DNA from: Effrenium voratum
Taxonomy: Eukaryota > Sar > Dinophyceae > Suessiales > Symbiodiniaceae
Reading direction: 5' to 3'
Length of the DNA: 64,000 nucleotides
NCBI GenBank assembly: GCA_963377175.1
Contig: CAUJNA010001236.1
Span: 940,696 to 1,004,695 of the forward strand
The first letter of the stretch is position 1, and each line of letters starts with the position of its first letter. Below the pieces are notes generated by a model, which was not told where the DNA came from, searched no databases, and saw only the letters and a program-made list of their open reading frames with translations. Shown here in pieces: positions 20,301-32,386 of the stretch. Position numbers and translations under genes: made by a program.

Positions 20301-23300
20301 TTGACTTGGTACCCCCGACGTACAGCGTTTGACATCATGGCTGTTTGGTCACGTTGCCGAATGAATGTTTACGTGTTTATGGCGTGGAGCAGCAGGTTTG
20401 TGACTCAAATGGTGAGCTTGCTTGCTTTGCTTTATATGGCGATTGACGGCTGCCAACATGCCATCTAAGTTTGCGTTGTACACGCGTTGCCACGTGGACG
20501 TCGGCATGACCAGCAGCCTGCAGAGAAAGCCAGAATTGAGACTTCCATGCTTCCATCGGCTGCGGAGACTTCCATGCTTCCTGTTTACCTTTTGGAGAGG
20601 ATGACTTGGGGTACGTGCACCAACTTACCACGAGAAGGAGTTGACTTGCTCAAGTCCGCTGTCGGGACACACCATGAGTATACGCTGCGGGCTCCTGTGG
20701 ATTTTGTAGCAAGACTGATCCGTGTTTTCAGGCAGTTCGGCTTGAATGGGTGACGTACCGCGGATTTTATGACCTGAGGCCTTTATCATGACACAGAGCG
20801 GTGGGGCGAATCAAAGGTGGTTTGCAAAAGTGAGCAACCAGCCCGCCCTTCTCAGACGAAAAGCCAACATTTGTCAAGCTATTCCTTTAACAATTTGGCA
20901 TGGGCCTTTGCTCGGCCTTGGCTCTCGGAGTTTTGATTGAATGTACACTTGTCATGGCCAGACCAGAGGTAGGCTGAAAACGGCCGAGTGAAGCCGCCTT
21001 GTATATGGAAGCTGGAAGTTCAAGTATTGACCCACCTTGACCAGTCCCGCGTAAATAGTTAGATAGTTGGCGAGGCAAACCGAACACCCAAAGCCTGGCC
21101 AGGTCGCTGGAAGTCTTGGCCACCAAGGCTGCCAGGGCCTCGTTCTGTGACGGAGGCGACCACACAAATTTGTCGGTTGTCCTTTTCGTGTCTCTTAAAA
21201 ACCACAAAAAGAGGCGCGCCGAAAGAAAGACACCGCCATTTGAGCATAGGTTTACTTTGTTTTCCACTTTGGTGCCATGCCAGAGCCAAAATCTTGACTC
21301 AACATACCAGAGCTTTGACGAGAGGTACATCAAGTAATGACACCAGAGCCAGCCGCATTTCCTTCTCGGCAGGTTGTTTGTTTGTGTATGCGTGTTTGAA
21401 TGTTGCTCGGTGGGTTTGTGGAGCAATATGCAAAACAAGCTGTATGTTTGCAAGAGTGGATTGTATTGGAGGGTGCCGGTCTGTCAAAGAGCCTCTCGGG
21501 AAGACGAGCCAAAACCAGAGTGACTCACCTCAGCTTCCAGGACATTGGGGACTGCATGTTAAGATGAGCTGCCTTGAACTGCATCAGGCAATTTCAACAA
21601 GTTGGGCAGTCGGATGCCTTCGTGCGAGTGAGTCGGCTGGGCATGTCTCCCAGTATGAAACAGGCGCGTTTGGCATTCTATTTGGACACTCTAAGGCTGC
21701 CCATTGGTGATGCTCAGGCTCCACTTGGGCGTACTCAGGCTTTACTCACCCCAAAGCAACATGGAGCTGGCTCACCGGATTCAGCTAATTTGGCCCCAGG
21801 TGGGCAACTCAGCTTAGCTGTTGACCAACTTGAGATCGAAACCGTCGCCGAATACAACGACATTCGGGAGACGGCCTGCGATCCTCCGGGCCCGCTGATT
21901 GAGGAGGCGGGGAATCTCTCGAGGCCTGATGAAGCTAAGCGTAGAAGTCTTTGTGGGTCCCACGAGGCATGTGAAGCATTGTCCAACTCGATGTCTGACG
22001 TTCGGAATGTGACCATGCCATGAAACGCCGCACTTTGTGCGGGCCCTTGGTCAGAGGCTTGCACGTGTCTTGCTGATGTTGCCTTCGACGTATTGGCGCA
22101 ACCCAATCTCTCATAGTCTTGCCGCTATCCCGTTTGCTAGCTTGTTTGATGAACGGCCAACAGGACAACCAAGCAAAACCATGCACAGGAAGCCCATTTC
22201 ACCGGTTCTTCCACTTGTCCCGAAAGATAGCTTTCTCCCATTTGCATAGTGCCTCCGCCTGAAAGACAAACATTCTCTTAAAAGCCCTGTCCGGGCTGGA
22301 CTGGTTTGCAGCTGCTGTCACTGGTTGCCTGGATGCATACTTTGCCCTGCCTTTTCAATCTTGGTTTGCCAGCGGGTGCACGCCCGATGCCTGTGAAGGG
22401 GACGTGTAGACCAGGCCGGTCAGCTTTTTCTCAAGTTTCCTCCAAGCTGGGCCACTTGTGCAGTGAATGGTCAGCCTGTGGACTGGGAGCATGGCTGCCA
22501 CAGGTTCGCTGGTGCTGGGCGCTTGGAATGCAAAGTCAGGCCATGTCAAAGTGACCCTTGGAGCGGGCAAGGGTTCGATCATGACCCATTTTGATGGGAA
22601 AGGCCTAAGGGATTGATCATGGCACATGGTAGATGTCCTTCCAGTTTCCTCATGCAAAAACACGTTAACACGGCTATCCTCATGTAAATGAGACACCCGC
22701 CATGTGTTGAGGCTGTCATGTGCTTGTCCCTGAATGTCCCCGCCTCGATGTTTCAACTCAGGCCTGGTCAGCGGCGGTGTCTACCGACATCCGAGTCAGC
22801 ACCCTCAAACGCGCATGGCATGGAGTTGTGGTTTTGTGCAGCGACCGGCCATTGAACGTGCTTTTTGATGATTTTAGATTCTATGTGCTTTCTCCCTAAC
22901 GTAAATGTGAATTAGGAGGCTCTGTCAAGGCTGCGCATTGTGTTTTGCTTCTTGGTTGTGGACCAAAGCCATGTTATTCGTTTGTGTCTTGTTCGTGGTA
23001 GCTAACTGCCGTGCCGAGTGCAGCCCAGTTTGGCCGCCCTTTGCCGTTGCCTGGTGAATGCCGATGCAGCTATCGCCTGAGATGTGAGCAAAGTGGACGT
23101 GGCGAGAATCACCATCCAGGGCATGAAGGCTGCTAGAGGACTGCGGCAGGTCCATTTGCACAGTCTTTTTTTGGTTGCGGACAGCAACAAAAATCGCGAA
23201 GTGGCGGAACCAGAGAGGCAAAACTGCATTTCCGGTTTGGAAGTGTGGCTCGGCTCCCCCCAACACATGGCATCCATCTTGGCCCAACCCTGTCTTGCAT

Positions 23301-23440
23301 GGCGCCGTGCGGGGGGTTTTTCGGCCCGAAGTTCCGCGGTTTATGTTGGATCCAGTTCCGGGCGCCTTTCTCAAGTGACCTCAGGATGAACGAAGGGATG
23401 TACATGGTAACTGCCTGCAAGACTCGGAGATAAACAAGGT
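20301..23440. other. Unassigned region
   Basis: No recognisable gene. The longest plain open stretch on the plus strand is 21,574-22,023 (149 codons), rich in charged residues (VDQLEIETVAEYNDIRE) but without a domain I know; it could be an exon or chance. The remainder shows no repeat or RNA gene by eye. Confidence 0.3.
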
Positions 23441-23447
23441 CCCCCAG

Positions 23448-23528
23448 CTAGGTGCCCTTTTACCCCCTTTTTTGGGGAGGGTTCCCCTACTAAAATAAAC
23501 TACAGAAGAAAAAAAAGGGCACCCCTAG
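23448..23528. repeat. 81-bp hairpin with 14-16-bp arms
   Basis: CTAGGTGCCCTTTT at the left is complemented by AAAAGGGCACCCCTAG at the right, with a T/G-rich then A-rich centre. It resembles a tiny palindromic MITE or a transcription-terminating stem. Confidence 0.6.
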
Positions 23529-24589
23529 TCTAACCTCTCTACTCGAGGACCTAGTAAAGCTAAACACGGGCCGGAAAGCTGAAGCCAGCGCCTTCACATC
23601 ACAGAGACTCCAAGTCGTTGGATCCTGAGCGCGAATCGCGAATCTCGGGAGGAGCGGATGGCTTGGTTCGGGGCCCCGGAGCAGAGGGGTGTTTGGAAGA
23701 TTGACCTTGGCGTGCGTGGTTTGGTCTTATGCACTGTCCAACATGAATGTTCTCCCTCCAACGAACCTGTTAAGTGTGTGTGTGTGTGCTTTGTGCTTGG
23801 CGCTGGGAATAAGCTGAGACCAGAATGATCTCCTTTCCCGTGCGCGTCAGAAGCACTGGGGTGCGGAACAGGGAGCGACCTCTCTTAGGACATTCTGCTT
23901 CAACTGGCTTTTGCAATTTGGAAGGGTCTCGTAATTTGTCGACGCATTGATTGTGAATTGTTCTATCAGTTATCAGGTCACGTTGATTCCGCTTGAGAGC
24001 ATCGGTTGAAACTGGAGGCTGGGCTCTAACAACATTTTCTGGCTTGCAGGTGGTGACTTTCGCATACGACGAGGATGTCTTTAAGCAGGCTTGGTCACTT
24101 TGACCCGGCAGTGTGTATGCTGAAATCTGGGGATCCAAGGCGACCATGAAGTCATGCGACAGCAGCCCTGGGTGCTTCATGATTATACGTATAGTGCCGC
24201 TGCTGATTTTGCACAATGTTAGCTGCAAGTGGCGGCCGGCAAACCACCGGGCCTTGTCTGCTAAGTGGAATCTTGCACTTAGTAACCTTTGTGTGAATGA
24301 CCAAGAGGGCGCAAGGGCGAGTGCAAGACACATGAATCACATGAACACACAGCCACACACGTAGCATGTTACAGCTGGAAGAATCCTCATGCATGATGCT
24401 TGCTAATCCTTTTCACTGGCTGAAGGAGCTTGGCATTTGTTTCTAAACGTTTCAGACCTGTTTCAGACTCAGCGCGGAGACACTACTGCTTTCTCATTCG
24501 CTTATTGCTTGTTAGCTTAGCACGTCACCAAGGTTCAGTGACACATCTTTTGCGCCGCATTTTTGCTTTAATCGCTGGTCGCACGTCCG

Positions 24590-24660
24590 CATCAACGCGC
24601 GCGCGCGCGAATTCCGCGCGTACGGATTTCGAGCGCAGACTCCGCGTACGCGGATTCAGC
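24590..24660. repeat. CG-alternating palindromic patch
   Basis: GCGCGCGCGCG and nested GCGTACGGATTT / CCGCGTACGCGG words form imperfect palindromes, flanked by inverted copies of CAGACCTGTTTCAGA and CAGGTCTGAAACCTG at 24,462 and 24,747. Confidence 0.45.
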
Positions 24661-24715
24661 AAGTACGACAAACTGTGTGTTTATGCATGTTGCGTCCAGA
24701 TGAACGTGTCATGAG

Positions 24716-25015
24716 CGCGTCACAAACTGGAGACCAAGTCTAAAACAGGTCTGAAACCTGTCTGAAGCAAGCCGGCCGCTGGCTGCACTGTTTGGAAGTG
24801 GAAAGCATGTCAAAAGAAGGTAGACACACATTGTCACATTGTTTTAGAATGCTAGATCATATCGCCTCCACGTTTATTGCGCAACGTGGCAGATGAAATG
24901 TCCCACAAATTGGAGACCTGTCTGGATCAATGCGGCCGCTGGCTGCATTGTTTGGTGGCTGGGCGCCTGAAAGAGCATCAAATCAAAGTAGACACAAAAT
25001 TATTGTTTCAGAGTA
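24716..25015. repeat. Two diverged direct repeats of ~120-130 bp
   Basis: CACAAACTGGAGACC, CGGCCGCTGGCTGCACTGTTTGG and GTAGACACACA in 24,720-24,845 recur with changes as CACAAATTGGAGACC, CGGCCGCTGGCTGCATTG and GTAGACACAAAA in 24,903-25,012. Family unknown. Confidence 0.6.
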
Positions 25016-25995
25016 CTACCCCCCAAAGGACAATGACTCGATGTAGCTCACGCTGAACCTATTGGAAATGCCAGCAGGGCAAGCAGGCGCAAAGACAAGG
25101 CGCAAGCACGAGCCGCAAGCCCTACCATCAATCATTTGCAACTACCCCCAAATTTCCCTCGCGGTCACGAGTCCGACACCTTGGCTTTGGAACTCGGTTC
25201 TTAGGTGGAGACAGGCAGGCAGAACGCTTTGATTTCGGCTGGCGCTTGGTCTAAGTTGGAGCCCGGCGGTGCAGGCCTGGGATATTGAGCAGAAGTGCTC
25301 CAAGGTGGGGACTGGGCAAATCGGCGAATCAACCCTTCACTTGAGTCACAATCAAAACTCTGGAGGGTAGAAAGGGACAATCCCCTTGCGATAAATGGGT
25401 GCGGCCGGCTTTTCAGTTCTTTACATGGCTCTGGGTAGATCATTTTTATGCCGGGTCTTGATTGTGACTCACATATGGAGATAGGATGTTGCATTCTCAG
25501 AAGAGGGAGGCATTTCTTTGCATTTTACATTTTATCAAGGGCACAGCAAGATTCAGCTATGAAGGGCGAATGCGTTCTGAATTGGGTTGTTCTCATTCTG
25601 GCGCTCAGCGAGGGTGCCATTGCTGCCGTTTCGTCATGCGCAACCTTTGAAAAACCCTTCTGACCGTATCAGAGCAGGCCTTGTTGCGTAACTCTGTGAC
25701 ATGGCGTCCGCAGGCAAAAGGAAACAACTTGTTGGCGCAGACGAGGGGGACAACTCCCCTTGCAAGTTCGGGGTCTTTAGTCAGTTGATTTCTCAGGAGC
25801 GAGGTATCGCAGGTGAGACTGTGAATTTGCCCAGGCAGTCTGACCCAGCGTGCCGGTGAGCTTGGCATTTTTGCAGTTTGCCTCATGGTGTTGCGTTCGG
25901 GCTATTGCACACAGTTTCTTTTTGAGTCTTTGTGCTACCGGGTCTTGGCAACATAGAAGCCCAAGATGAGATGTTTCCAATAGCTTTGCATTGAG
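25016..25995. other. Unassigned stretch
   Basis: Nothing gene-like. A 13-bp inverted pair (GAGTCACAATCAA near 25,343 and its complement ending at 25,470) brackets 100 bp. Confidence 0.3.
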
Positions 25996-25999
25996 CTAG

Positions 26000-26127
26000 G
26001 AAGGCTTGGCCGAAAGGAGGCCGCGTGGGCCCGTCGCAGCTTCGAGACTGAAGCCGCTAGATCAAAAACTCGTAGACTTTCAAGGCTGTGCGCGGAAGCA
26101 AAAACGGCGCTCGAAAGCCGACCATGA
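26000..26127 (+). CDS. Isolated exon-like block, unknown
   Basis: After a TAG acceptor, an open, Arg/Ala-rich frame reads RLGRKEAAWARRSFETEAAR and continues to RLCAEAKTALESRP and a TGA. The residue mix looks coding rather than random, but I recognise no family and no neighbouring exon. Immediately downstream the AT-rich island begins. Confidence 0.3.
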
Positions 26128-26234
26128 TTCAGCAAGGGATGTCGTTACACAATACAAATGGAAAAATACATTTAGATTACAACATGGAATGCACTATGCA
26201 TGCTCATATACACGATCTATTGCTTTATATTGAA

Positions 26235-29200
26235 ACATTGCTTTTTTGAGAATAATGACAATTTTTGTGGATTGAGGCCGGCATGAATGGGGAATTGATG
26301 AATTATTATATGTTTAATTTAATATTGTTTGAATATAATGAATGAAATTTGAATAATTAAAAGTATATCTATTATTGTTTATTATTGACATGTATATAGT
26401 TATTGTATTTTTTAGATTGTTTTTTTTGAAATGATATTTTGGATACATTGATATTTTATTAATTGGATATTGTTTTATTTGATGAATTATATATATATAT
26501 ATATTTATGTTATTATAGTATATTGTTTTTAATAATGTTTTGTTTATGGATTAATTATTTGTTAATAATTTGTGATTTATTATTTGTTTAAAAAAATGAA
26601 TTATACAAATTAATATTTTAATAATTATATATGGTTGATTATTGTATATATATGTATTTATAATTAAGAAATATAATATTGGGAATACAATATATATTGT
26701 TTAATATAATTCTTTAGATATATTTGATGATTTTTGGATTTTTATAATTAAATATATTTTTGATTTTATTTTTCGATTTTTTTTATATTTGGTTGGTATT
26801 TTAGGAGTTGGGTGGGTGTGTTTGGCGTTCGATGGGAGGTGGGCGGCGGAATTGTATGTGGATTCGGGGGCATTTTGAGGTTTGGTGATTTGGTATATGG
26901 ATAATAATTTTGATTTATAATTTTTTGGGATTTGATTTTTATTTTATATTAATATTGTATTTTTTGGTAAAATATTTATTTATATTAATGATAGATAAAA
27001 CATATTGGGTCTTTCTGAAAATATAAAGATTTAAAGTATTTTATATAATATAGTTGATTCTGAAAAATGGATTTATTTTAGTAAGGATTATTTTGCAATT
27101 CTTGATATATAAAGATTATATAATGAATGAAATAATATATATATATATTATTATATGAATGAATTATATAAATATTTATTATTATATATATAACATGAAA
27201 TTTAATTTATAAAATATAATATTGCTTAATTAAAATTTATACTAAATTTAAGATTATAGATTATTTTATAAATTGTATAGAAAAATAATATTCGTTTCTT
27301 TAATTAATGGGTGGGGTGTGATAATATTATGTTAAAAAATAGGATTGGACATTTAATTTTAATAGAATAATAATGAATATCTTATAATGTTTTCGTAGTT
27401 ATAATGGTGGAGCCTGGCATATATTTCTATATTATAATTTAATAAATCATATAATTTAGGAATTAGGAGAACGATATTCCTCCCCCCATATTAAGAATAT
27501 CAAAATGTTAGGAATGATTATAATTAATAATTATTAAATATATTTATAAACATCTAATTGTCAATCCAAATAATTAAATAAATCAAATTTAGATTAAATA
27601 TATATAAATATAAATATATTTAATATTATATCTAATATAATCCCAAATACGAAATATATATTTATAATTAAATTATTAATTATTAAAATCACAATTAAAT
27701 ATGTTATAAAATTTCTATTTAAATTAAATTATAAATAATCTAATAATATTTATATATTAATATATTATATATATATTAATTTGACAATCTATAATATAAT
27801 AGGCTATTCAGCCCAAATCTTCAAATCGAGATATTCGAGGACATTAACCACAAAATAGAGTCGGGAGATAGAATCTTGCTCACCCACAACCCAGCGCCAT
27901 TTTAGGCACGAATCTCGTCCGCGCGTCACGGCACGGGAGACTCACAGCCTGACCGCGGGCCTGGAAGGCTTTCAGAACAGACCCAAGGACGACCAGCTGC
28001 ATACGGCCAAAGTATATTAAATATTATATTTTAAAATTAATATATATAATTAATAATAATTAATCGAATAGTCTAATTATATATGTATAAATTGAATAAA
28101 TGAATTCATAAAATATTATTAATTATACAAAAAATATATATATAATATAGTCAATTATACAATTTGAAATATTAATTAAATTTATAATATAATATTATAT
28201 ATATATCTATATATATTAAAAACAAGCCATTAATTCCATCAATAACAATAGCAAGAAAAAATCAAAACAAAAAACACCAAATACATAGCAAATAAAAACA
28301 ATAAAAATACAAAACAAACACAAAACACAATAAAAAAAAAAACAATAAGAACACAATAAAAAAAAGAAAGAGAAAAAACACACAAAAAGGAATAAAAAGA
28401 AGAAAAAAAGAGAAAGAGAGGGAAAAAAATCAGAGAAAACGAGAGAAAGAAAGAAACAAAAAGATCAAGAAAATAAAAAAGAGAGAACAAAAAAAAGGAA
28501 AAAAAAAACAAGAGAAAAAAAGAGAAAGAGAAAAGAAAAAGAGAAGAATAAAAAAAGAGAAAGAACAAAAAAAGGAAGAGAAATAAAAAGAAAAAGAAAG
28601 AGAGAAAAAAAAAGAAAGAACAAACCAAAAACAAAAAGAGACAAATAGGCAGGCAAGCAAATAAGCAAACAAATCAAAACAATAAAAGATGGACAAAAAA
28701 AGAAAACAACGACACTCAAAAGAGAGAGATACGACACGCGCCAACGTGGAATGCGGCATCTTTGTGAACCGTTCCACAAAAAACAAACGCAAACAAACAA
28801 AAAAATACAGATAAAAATACATATAAACAAACATTACCAAATACACAAACACAAACACACGGAAATAGACAAAGAGACACCAAAAAAACGCAAAGATATA
28901 GAGACAAACAACAAATACGAACACATAGAGACAAACAGAGACAAACCGAGACAACCCGAGAGACAGAGAAACATGAAAAAGAAATAAATTAAGATACACG
29001 TAGATGCACAAAGCTAAATACAGAAATACAGAGATTATGAAACAAATAGATTTAAACACATAGAAACAAACTAAAAAACACAAAGAAAAACAAACATTTC
29101 CCCGAAAATCTAAAGAAATTTGTGGGGGTAACGTCCGGAAACCTAATCGCCGCATCGCCGGAAGCGACCCAAAATTCGAGCAAATTTTGCCAAATTACAC

Positions 29201-29760
29201 CACGAAAATTCTCTGCAAAATTGTTAAGAAGCCCCCCAAAATTTCGGGGCCTTCCGGGCCGTGCGAAAAAACGGGAGCTTATATCGCGAAGAAAAAAAAC
29301 AAAAAACAATACAAACATACCCACTTGCCGCAAACTACGACTCGGCCTAAATACCGCTACAACGGCTTCTCGGTACACGAGAAATACGATCTCAAAATCG
29401 TACCGGTTAAAAAAAATATATAATAATATCAATAATTATAACATTTGTTTAATATAATATTTTATTAAATTTATATATAATATATTTATATTATAATCAT
29501 AATTTAAACATATTATAATTGTTTATATATTATTTTAATAATATATAAAAAATATAAGTTATTCAAAAATTCATTATACATAATTAAAGTAAAATAATTA
29601 TAATAAATAAATTCCAATATAAATATATATATATAAACATTATCCCATATTCCTTATTCCAAATATAAATTTCCATCTTACCCTTCCACGAAGCTTCCGC
29701 GAGGCTAGTAAGACCACATTTTCTAATATGTGTCGACATATAAATAAGTTTCTAAAAAGA
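26235..29760. other. AT-rich island with strand-skew reversal
   Basis: About 3.5 kb is dominated by A and T, unlike the roughly balanced sequence on either side. From about 26,260 to 27,400 the plus strand is T- and G-rich; from about 27,480 to 29,740 it is A- and C-rich, including 28,240-29,100, which is almost only A, C and G. Small GC clusters interrupt it (26,800-26,880; 27,830-28,015; 29,100-29,410). Long open frames on the minus strand here read as runs of F, L and S and are compositional. Possible origins are organelle DNA, an AT-rich foreign insertion, or a structural region. No gene is recognised. Confidence 0.7.
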
Positions 29761-29954
29761 AAAAAAATATAATTAATAAATGTAAAAAACATATATCAAG
29801 TAAATCAAATATAAAACAAAAATGAGACGAAAAACGGAACGAATAAGACGAAAGAGAAGAATAAGCAAAGAAAGGAAGCAGAATAGCAAAACACCGGTAA
29901 AAAAAAAGAAAAGGGCAAGAAAGCGGCAACAAGCGACAAGCTACGCTTCATCAA

Positions 29955-30480
29955 GAAATTGGCCACCCCCCGCGCACAACGACAGCCACAATTCCGGGGG
30001 GGCTTCGTTACGGCATCGTTTTGGGCATCATTTTGAGTGTATGCTGCTTCAACTGCGGCATCCGCGGGCGAGAGAATGAGCGGAAGCACTAGAAAAACAA
30101 ACACGACCAACATTTCACGTTAAAAGACAAGACGGGTGGGCCAGCCCCCTCGCAAGGCGACAGCTGCAATTGGATGGATTTCGTTTTGGTATCGTTCTCA
30201 AGCGACATTTCATGCTGAAAGGAACGACGGGTGGCCTGGTGGCCAGTCCCTTTTTTGCGCGCGTTTCAACAAAGTCTCTTGCGGGAATAAAAAGGACTGC
30301 CGATCATGATGCCAGAGCGCTTTTCGAGGTCCGAAGCTTGTGAGAGAACGAATTTGCGGCCGAAATTTGTTTTTCCCCGTGTTTCACACTTTGGCAGCTC
30401 GAGTTGGCCCCAGGCATTGCGCGGTATCGTTCGGGGCATCGTTCTCAGCTCAGCACTGTTCAACACATGAAATACACTTT
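29955..30480. repeat. Diverged repeats of a ~90-bp module
   Basis: Three segments share the order GGCCA-CCCC, GACAGC, CAATT, TTCGTT-GGCATCGTT and CATTTTGAG or close variants (near 29,959, 30,134 and 30,385). They are too diverged to date, and no gene is evident. The sequence from 30,480 to 30,604 is unassigned. Confidence 0.4.
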
Positions 30481-30604
30481 GACATCGACTGCGCAGCTGA
30501 AACATAGCAGCTTTTAAGTACTAGCAGAGTACGAGCCGCCCCAGCTCAAGCATCACAACTTTTCAGTACTCATGTAGTACACGAGTAGGGCTTCATCTCA
30601 TGAT

Positions 30605-31069
30605 CATTCCCAAGGAGGTTTGACATAAACAGCACCGCAGCATTTTCACTCCAGCGATGCTACACGAGTCTGATAGACTGACAACCCACCTTTTCCTGTG
30701 GGATTTGCATTGGTATCCACAGCATGAATTTCCTCATGCTGTGGCCCAGCCAATTCGCCGATTTCCTCGGCACATCGGGTTTACCCCCGATAAGCTCTGG
30801 ATGCCCTGCATCAAGCAGGATACATCTCCCACCACAGAGCTTAACTGACTGACTGGGGGCCTGGTCCCCCAGGCATTCCCCAAGCGCGGCGCGCTCTTCA
30901 AAGATCACGGACGTCCCAACTAGGGGGGCCGGTGATCTAGGGCGGGATAGGGTGGGGTTAAAATTTAGCCAGTTTGGATCATGCTTGAGCCAAAAGGCCC
31001 CGCATGATCCAATACTCTCCTTGCAGAATGAAGCCTGTAAACCCAAGCCTTCCAACCTGATACAGGATT
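30605..31069 (-). mobile_element. Short, internally deleted unit of the tyrosine-recombinase retroelement
   Basis: Its first ~230 bp equal the left edge of the long unit (31,070-31,094 plus 53,198-53,402). Its last ~113 bp (30,957-31,069) equal 62,378-62,490. About 120 bp in between is unique and contains a GGGGGCC/GGTCCCCC hairpin. Because it lacks all genes it can only be non-autonomous. It abuts the long unit directly (GGATTA then CATTCCC), so the two form a head-to-tail pair. Importantly it keeps the uninterrupted sequence GACATAAACAGCACC, the empty target site of the 22-kb insertion that splits the long unit. Confidence 0.85.
30984..30998 (-). other. Relict spliced-leader sequence in the short unit
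   Basis: Read on the minus strand this is GCCTTTTGGCTCAAG, which equals the 3' part of the dinoflagellate spliced leader (GCCATTTTGGCTCAAG) with one base deleted. It lies inside a hairpin with ATCATGC/GCATGAT arms. The same sequence is at 62,404-62,418. Confidence 0.6.
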
Positions 31070-31094
31070 ACATTCCCAAGGAGGTTTGACATAA
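31070..31094 (-). mobile_element. Severed left edge of the long retroelement unit
   Basis: CATTCCCAAGGAGGTTTGAC followed by ATAAA is identical to the edge of the short unit at 30,605. It continues at 53,198 (AAACAGCACC...) after removal of the 22-kb insertion and one TAAA. Confidence 0.85.
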
Positions 31095-31130
31095 ACTGGG
31101 CGCTCCTTAAGGACATGCAAAATATGCTTT
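31095..31130 (+). repeat. Left terminal inverted repeat of the giant element
   Basis: Begins ACTGGGCGCTCCTTAAGG and ends AATATGCTTT. It matches the reverse complement of 53,162-53,197 at 35 of 36 positions. With TAAA as target duplication the element proper starts at the C. Confidence 0.9.
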
Positions 31131-31168
31131 GGTATGGGTGGAGCAAACTAAAAAATGCTTTACTCTCT

Positions 31169-31261
31169 GTCATTGTCCGCAGCTTGGCCAATGTCATCGT
31201 TGTCACTGCCCCATTCTCCGTGTCATTGTCCGCAGCTTTGCCAATGTCATTGTTGTCACTG
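31169..31261 (+). repeat. Tandem pair of ~41-bp repeats
   Basis: TGTCATTGTCCGCAGCTT...GTTGTCACTG occurs at 31,169-31,208 and 31,221-31,261 with few differences. It is the first cluster of TGTCA words inside the element. No gene is supported from here to 31,960; pyrimidine-rich CTTCCGTCCTCTTCC repeats occupy 31,800-31,950. Confidence 0.85.
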
Positions 31262-31961
31262 TCCTTGACCTGCAGTACTCCTGATGGTCATTTGCCACTC
31301 GTGCAGCAGGTCCAGGTCCTGGCTTAAGATGGTGTTGCCACAGGATGTGACTGAAAGCCAGGGTTTTGTTGATGGCCCGCTGCCATGGTTTGTGATGCTC
31401 CAGAAGCCGCGCTATGCCCAGCATTAGCCTGAGTGGCAGGAGGGGGTTTTCGTCGGGTAGAAAGAAACAGGTGCTCCAACTCAGACTCTCTCCCTGCCAG
31501 GACTTCCATTCCACGATTGCTCGGTGTGGGCCTGAGTGAGGTTGCCATGCACCCTCGAACTTTCAAATGTCACGGGGTCGTCGCTGCCCAGGAGTCGTGT
31601 CGGCCACCAGGATGCTGAGGTGGAGGCGCCGCTGCCGTTTTGTTGCTGTCGCATCGTCATGACCACTGCAATCATCATCCCACCATTGTCCTTGTGCTAG
31701 ACTACCACTACCACCACCACCACCACCGCCACCGCCGCCAGCACCAGCACCTAGCACCTAGCACCAGCACCAGCACCAGCACCAGCACCAGCCCACTTCC
31801 TTCCTTCCTCCCTTCCTTTTTCCGTAGTCTTCGGTCCTCTTCCCGTAATCTTCCGTCCTCTTGCCCTAGTAGTCTTCTAGTCTTCCGTCCTCTTCCGTCC
31901 TCTTCCAGTAGTCTTCCGTCCTCTTCCTGTAATCTTCCGTCCTCTTCCCGACATATGACAT

Positions 31962-32041
31962 AGGGCTGACGGGACTCGAACCCGCGACCTCCCCGGAAGC
32001 ACGCAGCCGCCGCAGGCACGCTGCCATTGCGCCACAGCCCT
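31962..32041 (-). tRNA. tRNA-like gene or tRNA pseudogene, long variable arm
   Basis: On the minus strand the ends pair perfectly over 7 bp (AGGGCTG with CAGCCCT). A box A (TGGCGCAATGG) and a perfect box B (GGTTCGAGTCC) are present, and the T arm is intact. The D stem is acceptable and a CTTC/GGAGG variable arm is possible (class II, Ser/Leu-like). The anticodon stem has a mismatch and the loop lacks the usual T33, so I cannot name an anticodon and suspect a pseudogene or SINE head. Confidence 0.55.
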
Positions 32042-32169
32042 GTTCTTCCACTGTGTCCAAAATGCATTTCCTGATGATACTTATCATCATCATCATCCAT
32101 TTCAAGTGTGGCCCATTGATGATTCAGATTCAGAGGATGCCACATTGATTGGTATTTTCACAAGGTCAT

Positions 32170-32386
32170 CATTGATCATCATCATCATCATCATCATCAT
32201 CGTCACCACATCATCATCATCATCATCGTCCTCATCCTCATCATCATCATCATCATTATCATCATCATCATCATTACGATCGTCATCATCATCATCACCA
32301 TCATCATCATAATCATCATCATCATCGCCATCACCATCATCATCACCATCACCATCATCAGCATACTCATCACCTCATCATGCATC
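32170..32386. repeat. ATC trinucleotide microsatellite
   Basis: Nearly continuous ATC/TCA repeat with occasional interruptions. Frames through it read poly-Ser, poly-Ile or poly-Met and are not genes. Confidence 0.95.

Noticed and set aside
22355..24333. Several 80-190-codon minus-strand frames
   Set aside because: No motif, no conserved block and no plausible splice context; lengths are compatible with chance.
28239..29155. Minus-strand frame rich in Phe, Leu and Ser resembling a membrane protein
   Set aside because: It lies in the A-rich half of the AT island; hydrophobic composition follows from base skew, and no ordered membrane pattern or motif is present.
30660..31055. 131-codon frame spanning the short retroelement unit as a gene
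   Set aside because: It lacks an ATG at its start and fuses element end sequences; openness is likely incidental.
30605..31094. 26-bp CATTCCC...ATAAAC direct repeats as a target-site duplication of the short unit
   Set aside because: The right-hand copy is the left edge of the long unit, which continues at 53,198 after the 22-kb insertion, so it is element sequence rather than a duplicated target.
31708..32145. Minus-strand 145-codon frame with RGFESRQP
   Set aside because: It reads through the tRNA-like sequence and a CTTCCGTCCTC repeat; the peptide is the familiar mistranslation of a tRNA T arm.
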